Assembly (NCBI GenBank): GCA_015039315.1
Contig: WIDE01000114.1
Coordinates: forward strand, 29,459-93,458
Origin: Clavulina sp. PMI_390
Taxonomy: Eukaryota > Basidiomycota > Agaricomycetes > Cantharellales > Hydnaceae
Direction: 5' to 3'
Length of the DNA: 64,000 nt
Below, one piece after another: positions 13,326 to 24,830 of this stretch. Below the pieces are notes generated by a model. That model ran no database searches, was not told the origin of the DNA, and saw only the letters and a list, made by a program, of their open reading frames with translations. Position numbers and translations under genes: made by a program. Position 1 is the stretch's first letter, and each line of letters opens with the position of its first letter.

Positions 13326-14539
13326 ATGTTGAGAACAGTGTGATTAGCGTATTGAACTGGATCCGTGAAACCCCTTCATCTGATTTTTGTTTTGTCTGCC
13401 CAGAAAACCCAAAAATGCGCGCTCAAAACGAGCAATGGAGGCTCGTGAGCCGAAAGTTGTGGAGGATGCAAAGACTGCAATCTTTGTGCGAGGCACGAAG
13501 ACTGGGGAGAGGTTAAATAACGTGATGAAAGAGCTGGTAAGCCGATTCTACAACTGGCCGTAGAGTGATAACTCACCCTCTCATTCTTCCGTAGATGGCA
13601 CTTAAGAGACCACATGCGATCTCCTTCTCCAAGAAGAATGATGTACGACCATTCGAAGACGCCTCATCATTAGATTTCTGGGCATCCAAGAACGACGCTA
13701 GCCTGTTTTTGCTTGGACAAGATACAAAAAAGCGACCAGACGGGTTAACATTCGTTCGCATGTTTGATGGGCGAGTCTTGGATATGTGCGAAGTTGGCGT
13801 GACAAATTTCGTCAGTATGGCTGATCTGAAAGTGCGTCTGCTGTCCTAATAAGAAATACACCCTATGATCCCGCGTGTCTGACCTCTGTGGCTTCAATAG
13901 ACCCACAAATCGACTCCGGGCCACAGACCACTCATGCATTTCGCCTCTGAGCTCTTCGACTCACATCCCCGTTTTGTGCAGCTAAAATCGATGCTCCTTG
14001 ACTTCTTTGGTGGAGAACAGTCAGACGCCATTGCACTCTCTGGACTCGAGCACGTTATCAGCGTCTCACTTGGCCCCACTCCTGCTGGTCTCACCTCCAC
14101 CCTCGACCTCGACCCATCTGCTTCTTCCGACTCCAAGGAGTCTCTTGCCGCCCTCCCTCCGATACACATCCGCACCTACACCGTCCAGCTCCTGAAGAGT
14201 GGGACAAAACTTCCCAAGGTCCAACTCACCCCAATGGGCCCTCATCTTGATCTCGTCCTCCGAAGACATACCGAGCCAGACGCCGTGTTGCTCAAGGCGG
14301 CATTGAAACGGCCAAAGCTAGAGAAGTCAGACGTGGAGAAGGGGTTGGGCAAGAAGCGAAAGAATATGGAGACGGACGAGATGGGCGATTTGAGAGGACA
14401 AATCCATTTGGGCAAGCAGGATTTGTCAGGTTTGCAGGTGAGGAAGATGAAGGGGTTGAAGGACGGGGGTTCTGGCTCAAAGAGGAAACGAAAGGACGAG
14501 AGCATGGAAGTGGACGATGCAGACGGAGACGACGAATAG
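13326..14539 (+). CDS. RPF2: Ribosome biogenesis protein RPF2 (Brix domain)
   Basis: Nucleolar Brix-domain protein that, with Rrs1, brings the 5S RNP into pre-60S ribosomes. The first exon is only 14 nt (13326-13339), coding MLRT plus two bases of Val. Exon 2 (from 13404) gives the basic KPKNARSKRAMEAREPK and FVRGTKTGERLNNVMKEL. Later exons give ALKRPHAISFSKKNDVRPFE, LFLLGQDTKKRPDGLTFVRM and the end of the Brix fold (HVISVSLGPT). The C-terminus is Lys-rich with a nuclear-signal-like GSKRKRKDESMEVDD and an acidic end. Introns lie at about 13340-13403, 13533-13594 and 13830-13900. The mini-exon start is chosen because it completes the conserved basic N-terminus in frame. The next gene is convergent and unrelated. 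Confidence 0.93.
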
Positions 14540-15026
14540 ACATGAATCCTGTATATAACCCTACCTTGATTATTTGTGTATTCTCAGTCCTCGCGGTGTC
14601 AACCATAGTACTGATAGTCGATCTTCAAACCATGAACACAACTGCACGAAATGGGGATGGCATCACGATGCATAAGGAACAAAAAAGGCAGTAAGTACAG
14701 GGAGTAAACAATCCAGTAATACCGGAATCAGATAGGAAACAGAAAGCCCAAAACGACAAGCGCAGAGGGCACATAGCGTTGTCTACATACACAGTGCTAA
14801 GAGAGCAGCGCGAGACACCAAAGAGGAGAGCATAGAGGAGGTTTGCTAGCATAGAAGCGTTCAAGGGGAGAGTGACAATTAAGGCAGAAAGGACAGTAGA
14901 GATTAGAGAGAGAGAAAAAGAAGAGAAGAGTGTCCAAGTTGAGAAAACAAGAAAGACGAAACCATGATGAAATGTGAAGAAAAGAAAACCGAATTATTAC
15001 CCTACATGAAACAATACTTCGACCGT
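14540..15026. other. Convergent intergenic region
   Basis: 3' flanks of RPF2 (+) and the C2H2 factor (-). A-rich on the + strand from about 14870 to 15005 (T-rich on the transcript strand of the downstream gene), consistent with its 3' UTR. No gene seen. Confidence 0.5.
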
Positions 15027-18000
15027 CTATTCGAGGTCTGACTTGAAGGGATCGACATTATGCTCGTTGGCGAAGATTTGCCAAGGCTCCAAATCCATCG
15101 AACCGCTACCGTTGCCAAAGTTGCGTGAAGGGTCGTGTTGCAGCCCGCTGAGTGTAAATGCCTCCTCAGATGAACCACCTAGCTGAAGGTCGTGTGGTGG
15201 AGGCGAAGCAGCCATTGGGACGCCGAGATGATCATCCATCCTTCCACCTTCACGCAACGCAGTCGACGAATGCGACGACGATGGGGTATGCGCTGAGCTG
15301 GGGTTGAGAGGTGATGCACCAGGGCCATCACGGTCATCAGGCGGAGACTGGTGACGCAGTGGTGAGGGTTGTCGAACCATTTGTAGGGGCCGGTGAATTG
15401 CGCTGGCGATTCTGTTGTGAAGCTGTTGCTGGTGGGGTGGCTGAGCTTGAGACGAAGGCTGCATCGCGCTCACGGTGCGATCGGGACGAGGCCGCGCTTG
15501 GGGCGTTCTGGATCCCGACCCCATACCCGATGGCTGGCTGACGTTGCGCCTCGTTCGCGTCGGTGGAAGACGCAGCTGGAAGTCTTGTAGAGCCCGCATT
15601 TGTTTCTGCTGGTGTTGATGGAGAGACTGGGCTGGAGCGATGTTTGGGAACAGTGTTTGTTGGCTGGGATCGGGCAGAGACGACAGGGGTAGGTGAGGGA
15701 GAGGGCCCGCCCCCGGATGACGAAGGGGATTCCCCGAGAGTTGCGATGGGGGGCGACTGTTGCCTTGGTGGAGCGAGAACATGCTCTGGTGCTGCTGCCC
15801 CGGCTCGAGCAGCATAGACTGGCTCGCGTGAATCACTGATGGCGTCGTCATTGGGCCCATCCACTCGAAGTTTAACATCGCGTCCCCCGCTCCCCCGTCC
15901 ACTGTCGAGAGGCTCTGCACCGAACTTGCCGTGCTGAGGAAGGTCTCCGGTTCTGGGGCGGCCCAGTTCCACTCGCCCGAGTGCATGGTCGCTGCTGCTG
16001 GAATTGCGGTGTTCGAGCCGTATAGGCCCAGACTGGCGAATGTCGGAGGATGCGACGGCTCGTTCATGTTGTTCGGTATGCTCAAATCCAGCGCGTACAG
16101 GGCGTTGTCGCTCCCCGACGGGAACTGGGCCGCGGGCTCCATCTCCTGCATCGTTTGGTCCTGCTGCTGCTGTTGCAGTGGCGGACTCTGCCGCGGTGTC
16201 TGGAGGGATGCTGCTTGAGGATGCCCTGCGCTCGGGGATTGGCTGCTCGCGGTCCCGCTCTGTGCCATGGTCTGATAGGAAAGGGGGGAGGGAACGCTTG
16301 AAGTCGCGCTCCCAGATCGCGCCACCGGGACTGTATCGGTCCCATTCTTGTTGGAGGGCGCGACTGCTGTCCCGGGCGGCGGCAGCTGCTCCTGTGATGA
16401 AGCGCTGCTCGTCGTTGGCTGTGTAGGGGTGAGTGCGGAAGTCGAGTACTGGCTCGTGTTGCTGCTTTGTCGCTGGTGCCGAGACTGAGGCCGTGATGGA
16501 GACTGATGTTGGTGATCCATGCCTGGGAAGAACGTCGGCACCTCGAGCGCCGCTCCCGTTCCAAACGCGCTGTGAGCTGGAGTCATACTGCTGCTGGTCG
16601 GCACTGCCCCTGCGCCAAAGTAGCCGTTCACGCCCAGGCCCGTCGGGATAGGTGGTGCGCTCAGATGCTGCCCTGACTGCATCATGGCCGCCTGCATCTT
16701 CTGCCACGGATTCATCCCGGACCCGGACGTTTGCATCTGCATCCCCACGCTGCCGTTGTTGTTGGACGTCCCGAGTTGGGGAAGACTCTCCCTCTGAGGC
16801 CATGCGTCGTCCCCCCTCGGCGTCGTTTCGAACGCTTGCGGGGCGAACATCGACATCTCGTTCGAATACGGTGGCTGGTTTATCTGGAATTGGGTCTGAG
16901 TCCATGGGGCTGAGGCGGGACCATGTAGGCCCGCCGAATGAGGCCCTGCCAAAAGTCCCATATGATGGGACTGCAGTGTAAGGGCGCCGTTGTTCATCGG
17001 GCTATGAAACAAGTGGAAGAGGCACTCAGTACATGCAACCAATGTGGGTACCCAGAGGACCAAGATAGCCTTGGATCGAGTGGGAAAAGAAAAAGTAATT
17101 ATAAGATGAACTTACGTCGCAAAGTTCCATGACGGCAAGCCTCCTAGACTGAGGCCGGGGTGACGTGCGCTCTGCTGCTGCGAAGGAGGACTGCTCCCGT
17201 TCCCGACTGAGTTCGAAATGTCCATCGCCTCGCTCTTCACCTCCACCGCCTGCGTCTGATTCTGCACCAGACCCGTACCCGTTGTCGTCGGGACCGGCGA
17301 CTCCATACCCTCCATCGCTGTCTGCGCGCGGTCGTTTGGTCCCGCGGCCATACCCTGAGCCAGCCCCGGACCACTCGCGCCCATACTCGTATTGGCGCTC
17401 GCGCCCGCCAGCGCTGGGCTGTCGCTGCTGCTGGTCCCGTGCGTGCTGGGACTGTCGCGAGTGTGGGAACTGGTACTGCTGATACTCGCGTGCACCACGC
17501 TCGCCGGTGGCAGCATGCTGTGATTGTGTGTGGTGCTCTGGCTCGGGGGCGTGGAAGGAAAATGGGGATTCGCTGCTGAGTTGCTGGTTGTGGAATTGTT
17601 GCTGCTGGTGCTGTTGCTGGTGGTGATTGTGATGGAGTTGGCTGAATCCGGCAGTTGAGGCGGAGGGTGTGAAGCTGGCAGTGAGGCTGCCCAGGCCGCT
17701 ACTGCTGCTTGGGCGCGAGCTGCCTCCGACGACTGGGGGTGGAGCGAGGAAGTTGCCGCCGCCGCCTGCTGTTCCAGGCCGGCGACTGGACCCAGGTCGA
17801 GAGTCGGACCCTGCGGCTGCGGTTGGGATGGGTGGTGGAAGTTGAATGGTGTTGTTTCGAGCGAATGCCAGGCTAGGTCGCCGGCCCCCGGCCCCAAGAG
17901 AGGCGCTGATCCCGGACCCAGCAGCATGCCCATCCCGTACGCCTGGGCGGAGAACTGATCCAGACCCAGGGGCTGCTGTTGTGCGGATAGTGGGTAGGCC

Positions 18001-20535
18001 AGGCTGCCCGGGATCGGAGGACTGATAATAGGATGCTGGTGCAGTGCCTAAACACATGTAAAGAAAATGAAGCCACAACAATGAATCAGTGGTCAGCCAT
18101 GACAACACACACACTTCGGCGATGCAAAGCAGGAGAGAATGGAGCATGAATGCTAGATGCGAAAAGTAAAAGTGGGGCTCGAGGCCTCGGTGACATTTCG
18201 AGGAGCTCGGAGGTGCCCGATAATTCAGGCACCAGAGGAACTCTATCCTTAATTAACGTCGGGAGGCGGGGGGTCGGGGCGAATCGCCCAAGCCTCCACC
18301 AACAACAAACAAAACAGCACAGCACAGCGATCCACACGCGCACATGGGATGCCGCAGTGTAGGAACAAGGGCCAAAAAGAAGTAGAAGACGAAAGAAAAA
18401 ATGTGAGAAAAACTCACCGGGCCTGTCATACTCCCTCCCGCGTGCTGCAAGTTCGCCAGCGACGTATGCGTCCCGTGGGTCCCCGCGGTGTTGATGTGAA
18501 GGGGGTGGCGAAGGAGATGCTCGCGCCTCAGGTGGTTCGTACTCGCCCCTGGGGTTCCTGTCCCGTTCGTCATCCCACCTGCTGGTGTTGGCGTCCCCGG
18601 CTTCTTCTCGCTCGCGTTCCCGGCGGTCGTTGTAGTGGGCTGTGATAGCTGGGACGACGACCTCTGCGATCGAAGGTAGAGATCCGCCAGCTGCTGCTGT
18701 TGTTGCTGCTGCTGGCCTCCCATTCCGACTCCCTGCGCTCCCGCTCCCGCTGCCGAGGACACCATGAGATGACTGGGGTCGGTCCCGCTCACGTTCGCGG
18801 TCCCATTGGCGATCGCGTTCAGATCCGAGGGCGAGCTTCGTTGACGCAAGTGCAGCGAGCGTCTGCCCGCCAGAGTGTGGTGCGCGGTGATATCCAGGAG
18901 CTGCTGTGGCGGTATGTGGCCGTTGCTGATAGGCGTGTTGGGACTGATGCTGGTGTTGGTGTTGGGACTGGTGTTCGTACTCCCGCTGGTACTCATACCC
19001 GCGTTGAGCATGTTGGTAGCGTTCTGCTGCTGGTGGCGGAGAGGCGTTGGGATGGAAAGAGGGTTGAAATTGGTTAGGGACGTTGGATCGGAGGGGAGGT
19101 GGTACATGGGTTGTACCTTCTTCTTCCCCGCCCCGTCCATTCCCATTCCCACCACGGAGGTGGGCAGTGAGTGGACGTGATTGTTGTTCATTGGATCCGT
19201 ACCAGGAATGCTCTCGCTGCTGTTGGAGTGAAGAAGATTGAGCTGGAGCGATTCCTGATGAAGTTCTAGGCCTCCCTGATGATCCATACGCAGAGAGGCC
19301 TGGGCGGGAGGGGGTGATGGACGTGATGGGTGGAGACTGTCTCCCGTTAGCGAATGGTCCATCCCGACTGTCCCCCCTCCGGCTGCCATTAGACCCCAGA
19401 AAGGGCTGCGAGCCTCCTCCACCGGGGACGTTGGCTCGGCCTTCGTCTCCCAGAAAGGACTGATGATGTGCGGGTGCTGATGATGGTGCATAGTGATGTG
19501 CGCTTGATCCTGGGCCTCCAGCGACTTTGGTAGACCCCCCTCGAAAGGACTCGTAGTCCCCTCCAGGGCCTCCGCCATTCCGAAAGGATTGGCTACGAAA
19601 GGACTGGTCGTTCCGAAAGGAATGATCAGACGCGGAGGAGGTGGGAGGGGGGTGCTCGTACCCAACACTTGTGCCAGGCCGAGCATGCTGAAAGCTCTGC
19701 TGCGACTGGGCTAGATGATACGACGCAATATGATGATTCTCGAGGCCGTTATTATTGTTGTACGGCATGTGAGCCATGCCGTCGTCGTCGTCGTCCCAAC
19801 TGCCTTCCCGCTTGACATCGATGTCGCCAGTCGCGAAGGCGTGATTCGAGGGATTGAGATTATGATTCTTGGAGGCGTGGCCGCTCGTGCGGGCTTTGCG
19901 AGCAGCGCCAGATGATGCAGCCCCCGCGGCGGTAACATTGGCGACCTTGACAGAGGTGGATAGGCTGGTGTGGAGCGTGGTGAGTTCACGCATCATGAGA
20001 TCGTTTTGCTCTGGTTTGTCTGCATGGACGGTCTGGGCATGCTGGCGGAGGTTATCGAGACGAGAGAATTGCTTTCCGCAGTGGCAAGTGAACGGCCGTT
20101 CGCCCGTGTGTTTGCTGTCTCAGCAAGAAGCAATCATCATCACCCCGACCGAGGCCAGCGAGCGGTAATGAAGAGTAGCACGACGGGCCCACAAGAGAGA
20201 TCGATGGTGAATAAAAACGAGCGAGTTGTACGAGTCGAGTGCCCGAAAACAAATCACAGGCGAGGGACCCCATCATCGAGGCCGAGGGGATGAAAGAAGG
20301 GGCGACGAGGAGAAGCGAGACCGAGAGACAGACAGACAGAAAGTGATAAGAATTGATGAATGCAGCCGTCGATGGCGAGAATAGGGCAGACATACCGAAC
20401 GTGTCGAGCAAGATGCTCTGAGCGAGAAAAGACCATGCGACATTCGCCGAAGCCTCGACATTGGAATGACTTTGAGGGCGCTGATTTGTAGCGTTTTGTC
20501 TCCTGGACGACGGCAGACTGCTTGTGGGCGCTCAT
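15027..20535 (-). CDS. C2H2 zinc-finger transcription factor with dual-open C-terminal frames
   Basis: Probable nuclear DNA-binding regulator; target unknown. Exon 1 (20535-20396) starts [19 protein letters not shown] and holds finger 1 ([20 protein letters not shown]). Exon 2 (20114-18418) completes it with KHTGERP and carries finger 2 ([20 protein letters not shown], with unusual C-x-C spacing). The HTGE linker and RLDNLRQHA helix resemble the fungal USV1/RSV class. Exon 3 (18047-17116) contains a [12 protein letters not shown] nuclear-signal-like segment and ends [10 protein letters not shown]. The rest is a His/Gln/Ser/Pro/Gly-rich disordered chain. Exon 4 begins at 17001: the frame from the fingers then stops at 15337 (about 1477 aa). 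A second frame is also open through exons 2-4 and ends at 15027 with the coding-like [17 protein letters not shown]. An acceptor at 16970 would join the finger frame to that ending (about 1570 aa). The fingers and exons 1-3 are secure; the C-terminus is not. Confidence 0.8.
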
Positions 20536-23150
20536 TGCGGCCCAGATTTAGAGGGTGTGTGCACTGTGAGTAAGAAGGTAGGTGGCGGGCTGGCCGAGCC
20601 AGGCGGGGGGGTGGGTGTTGTGTGTGGGCGGGAACGATGGAGCGGGAAGCGTATGGGTTCAGTGGGAGGGTGTTTGGGACTGTTGTCGACCTTTGGCGGC
20701 GACTGGATTGGGGGTCCACGCCGAGAGAAGCCCGACGACGTGGTTTTTGATCAACGACGACAAGATGACGACGGCGGGGGACTTGGTGAACAGAGACGGT
20801 GCCTGAAGGGAGAAGAGGGCGCTCTGCCAGCCGAGGGGTGAGTGAGTAAGGTGGGGGGGATGTGTGTCAATTGTTGTTGATTGCGGTTCGGGGAAATCGA
20901 TATCGGGTGAAGTAAAAAGCGATTTGAATCCAAATCGGCGCTCGCGCAGGAGACCTTGTTTTTTTTGGTTTTGGTTTTTGTCCTCTTTCTCTCTCGACAC
21001 TCGCCCCAGGCGGTCGTCGCGAAAGCGTCTTCTTTCGACCCCCCTTTCTTGCCAGTCGTAAGGACCAGCGGGATGGAGATGGGAGCAAGAAGCAAACGGG
21101 TGTGTCTGTGTGGTCTGTCACTATTCGGCTTACCACCAAATGAAAAAGGGCTGGGCGCCATCACGCGGAACCCAGCCTGAAAAAGAAGAAATAATAATAA
21201 TAATAATCCTCACTTCTATTTTGCCACACGTACCTGCATTGGGGATTCTCTCTTTCTCTCTGTCTCGCATATGGTGATACAATTACGTGTCGCGCAGTAT
21301 ATATCATCTAATCGACGACTGTCAACTATAAGCTCGCGCGATCCGACCCCGATCCCGCGTTCTCGCCCATCCACTGCGCACAGTTCCTCGGACGGCAACT
21401 GCTCCAAGTCCGCTCCGGCATCTCTTCTTCATCGAACAGCGCGTCTAATTTACCGCGCGCATTCTTCTCCCCCTGGCAGGGGCAGGCTGGGGATGTAGAG
21501 CTACTGATCATCATTATCATTAGTAGCACTAGTTACATATATATATTGACAAGCCCCCCCGAGTAGCTCTCCAAAAACCCGCGAGCCTATTAACTCTGCG
21601 TAAATGTTTCCTTCCCCCGCCGCACGGTCGCTCGCCCCCCCTCTCTCTCGAGCTCGAGAGCCCCATTCCCCGGCACGACTTGATCTCCCTTATTTCTCCG
21701 AAGAGTGAGTTTGGCTGGCAGCTCCCTCTTTAGTATCTGTGTACACGGGAAAGAAAAGCTTTTGTATCGCCGAGTCCGAGAACAAAAAACTCAAGTAGTA
21801 CCTGGCGCAACAAGCCTCGCCAGCCTCCAGCTGCTCCCGCCCTTTTCTTCCCGTCCGTCCCGCCGCCACCATCAACCGCTCTCTCCCTCTCTCTCTTCTC
21901 CGCTTCCGCTCACGTGAAAAAAAGAAGGAAGGATGGCGATGATCGAGAGAAGCCACCCCCCCCTTCCTCACGCCCACATACATATAAGGAGGACCAAAAC
22001 TTTGTTACTGGCTTCTTTCTGTGCTGGCTTCTGCTGCTTCTTTGAGGATCAAACCGATCCCCACGAGATCCGTCCTAGTCCGAGTCCGGGGGACCCACCC
22101 AAGGCCTGTTATTATTGCCTCTGAGCGTCAGCATCCGCGCTCCACCCAACTCAGTCCTCACCTCTCCAACGGCGAATTTGAATTTACGGCGAACGAAGCA
22201 AAACTATTATCCATCCATGGCTCCGAGCTCTCTCTCTCAGATTGACGTTTCGTTGCGCCTCTCCTCGCCTTTCCCACTCGAGCGCGCGCGCGCATCTGCA
22301 TCATCATCATGGCCCCCCTCCTTCCATCACACTACAGCACCAAAACAAAAAAGTTGACACGATGCGCTTGCAAACGGCTGTAATCCAAGTTACATGCGGA
22401 TGTAGGAGAAAATAAGACCCAAAACAGAATGAGAGAAAAGTGAGAGGGAGAGGAAATTTCCTCGGATCATACCAAGGCCAGAGAGAAAGAAAGCAAAGAG
22501 GGAAAGAAACCCATAGCCCCAACAGAACGATCGACGCACACGTCACCCAGTAGAGCGAGGCGAGGCAGAAAGCAAGCAAGCATGCAGAAAGTAAGAGTAA
22601 GGTTGAAAAATCGTCGAATTTGTCGTACCGTGAAGAAATATAAGCAACGGAAGGTAGAAGTAGAAGAAAAAATAATGGATAAAGAAAGAGTGCAAGCGTA
22701 AAGGGAACGAAGAAGCAAAGCATGCAATTGCAAACGAAAGTATTAGTGTCCGGTAGCACGAAGAATAAATAAACGTGCGCGTGACGAAGAGGCAAGACCA
22801 TCGGGCGATGGGATCGATGAGAAGGCGGTGAGAAACGGAGGGAGGGAGGAGAGATGGACGTGAGGGATGTGTTGGAGCTGGAGCTTGATGGGAGAAGGTG
22901 GGCAAAAGGCGAGAGGAATGGGCGGGCGGATGCAATGCCAGTGGGTGGGATCGCGGGACATCACGACATGCGCAGGGAAAAAAGAAGCAGACTCGACGAA
23001 CGGGGATCCAAGCAAAACTCCAACCGCACAGCGGTGATCCAACAAACCATCCTAACCTAACTTGACACAAAGGACAAAGACGAAAAGAGAAAAACGGACA
23101 CACGACAGCTGACAGAATCTGCGCACATGCAACGTCTCCCCCGTCTTTAC
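20536..23150. other. Long gene-free region: leader/promoter of the C2H2 factor
   Basis: 2.6 kb with no supported gene. Large parts are strand-biased: 21240-21480 and 21600-22340 are C/T-rich on the + strand, and 22380-23000 is A/G-rich. These low-complexity tracts create open frames without protein-like composition. An (AAT)6 microsatellite sits at 21191-21208. It probably holds an extended promoter and 5' leader for the transcription factor and the 3' end of the membrane-protein gene. Confidence 0.45.
21191..21208. repeat. (AAT)6 microsatellite
   Basis: Six uninterrupted AAT units directly visible in the intergenic region upstream of the C2H2 gene. Confidence 0.95.
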
Positions 23151-24830
23151 TCATGACCGCACGCTCAGGAAATCAATCGACTGCCGCGGGTCGACATAGC
23201 CATTCCCATTCTGGACGCGTGTCATGCCATATGTTCCGGGGCTGTCTGCGCGGGACCCCGAACCAGCCCCAGAAGCACGCGAGTGCTGGCCCTGGCTTAG
23301 CGCAGAGTACGGTGTACCGCTCCGGCCTGGGCCTCCTGCCTGCGTATACGCACTGTCTCGCGGGAACGAGGCCGCACCATAATTGAGGCCTTCGCGGCTC
23401 GGCGTATTGTGTCGCCCGCCTGTCCCGCCAGTGAAGAGGTTCGAGAACGCACCCCCTCCTCCGCGTTCTCGCGTCGACGGGTTGTGGGTGGTACTGCTCC
23501 TGTCAGTTGAGGGAGCTGGGCCGGGCGTGTACCCTCGCCTGAATTCGCGCTCGCGCTCGTACTGCTGTCGGCGCTGTCGTGTGAGATAACGATACAGGAG
23601 TAATCCAACGATGAGCAGTACGAGGAGGCCGCCAAACACGCCGGCGAGGGCAGCTGTTATAGTGGATGATGAGGATGATTTGGTGGGAGTTGAAGAAGAG
23701 GATAATGGGGAGGTGGTGGAGGAGGGAGGGGATGAGGCGGTATTGGTGCCCGAGGTGACACTGGAAAAAGCTATTAGTCAAACAATCCCAGTCATGAGGT
23801 TAGCTCGGGGGGCTTACGAAGAGGTTAATGGCTTGAGAGCCGAGACTGTGGAAGTTAGACTTCCGGGATCAGGATTCGCTTCATCACTATCAAGTGTCCA
23901 GTTCAGCAAGGAGTCGAAAGCAGCGCCGCCCGTAACATGAAAGTTAGAAAAAAAAATACATCGGTCAGCAAAATGAATGAGTTCGGTGATCGAAGCCAGA
24001 TGAAAAGGGTCCCGAAGAGATGTCCTGTAAGAGAATGAGCAAATGAACTTCACTTACGCGCCATCTGTTGTGAACACGACATAGTCGATATCAACCCAGT
24101 TACCCGTCGTAGTTGTGAGAGTTAGCGAATGAGTCCCGGCTCCTAATGACCCATGATAGATCAGCTGTTGATACTGAACGGCCGGGTTTGATCCTGCGGG
24201 GAGTGTGGAAGTATGAAGCGTTGAAGCGCTATTGTCGACAACAATTGTGAATGCTCCCTATTTGATAGGCGCGTTGCTGGTGAGACCACAGAGATGATTT
24301 AGCGGAGACTGTAAAGATAGAGCTACGCACATATGTTGTCCCCTTTGATCCGTAGATATACACGTCTGTGCCATTGAACACAACACCCATTGTCTCCTTG
24401 GCGGTCTCGACAGCATGGTATGTATCTTGGAAGAACGAACTTGCAGAGCTTGCGCTCGGCTGTATGCGCCAACCTGACGAATACTAGTGTGATGCAAGCC
24501 GCCAACAGTGTATGGGTGGGTGGATTGTCATAAAAAGTCATGGAGTGGCGGATCAGACGACATGGCACATTGTGCGTCGAATTATTATATCAGACGCCGC
24601 CGTTATGTTGCGTGAGGTCGGATGATTGGAAGCCGGGGTGAATGGAAAGGGAGGACGGTAAGAGTAACAGCAAAGTGATCATAGCACATATTGCGACCAT
24701 TGGATCGTGGACGACAAGAAAGGGGCCAGAGGGCAACGTTAGTATGACGAGGATGATAACGACAAGATAATCGAAAAGCACGCACACTAAGAACCCCGGC
24801 AGTATCATCTACAGTGATGTTCAGAACCAT
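23151..24830 (-). CDS. Single-pass membrane protein, basidiomycete ITVDDT/galactose-binding-like family
   Basis: Function unknown. The N-terminal half has the look of a family common in Agaricomycetes: a start MVLNITVDDTAGVLS, then YSSGWRIQP, FFQDTYHAVE, GVVFNGTDVYIYGSKGTTY, GAFTIVVDN and a beta-rich stretch ending NWVDIDYVVFTTDGA. This suggests one jelly-roll, possibly carbohydrate-binding, ectodomain. A Ser/Thr/Pro-rich stalk follows, then one membrane helix (ALAGVFGGLLVLLIVGLLLY), a basic stop-transfer YRYLTRQRRQ and a disordered Gly/Ser/Arg-rich cytosolic tail. No signal peptide precedes MVLN, as in many models of this family; a missed upstream exon is possible. Exon 1 is only 45 nt (24786-24830), followed by a 302-nt intron that is much longer than the others here. 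The segment between 23930 and 24030 may contain a further small intron. Confidence 0.7.

Noticed and set aside
15311..16981. Plus-strand frames opposite the C2H2 gene
   Set aside because: Each is short to moderate with regular stops and Arg/Ser low-complexity typical of antisense shadows, unlike the two continuous minus-strand frames.
20659..21164. Minus-strand frames just upstream of the C2H2 start
   Set aside because: No conserved motif and not in frame with the finger exon; better seen as leader sequence.
22307..23154. Minus-strand hydrophobic or Ser/Pro-rich frames in the long intergenic region
   Set aside because: They arise from A/G-rich tracts read in reverse; composition is low-complexity and no splice-consistent gene can be built.
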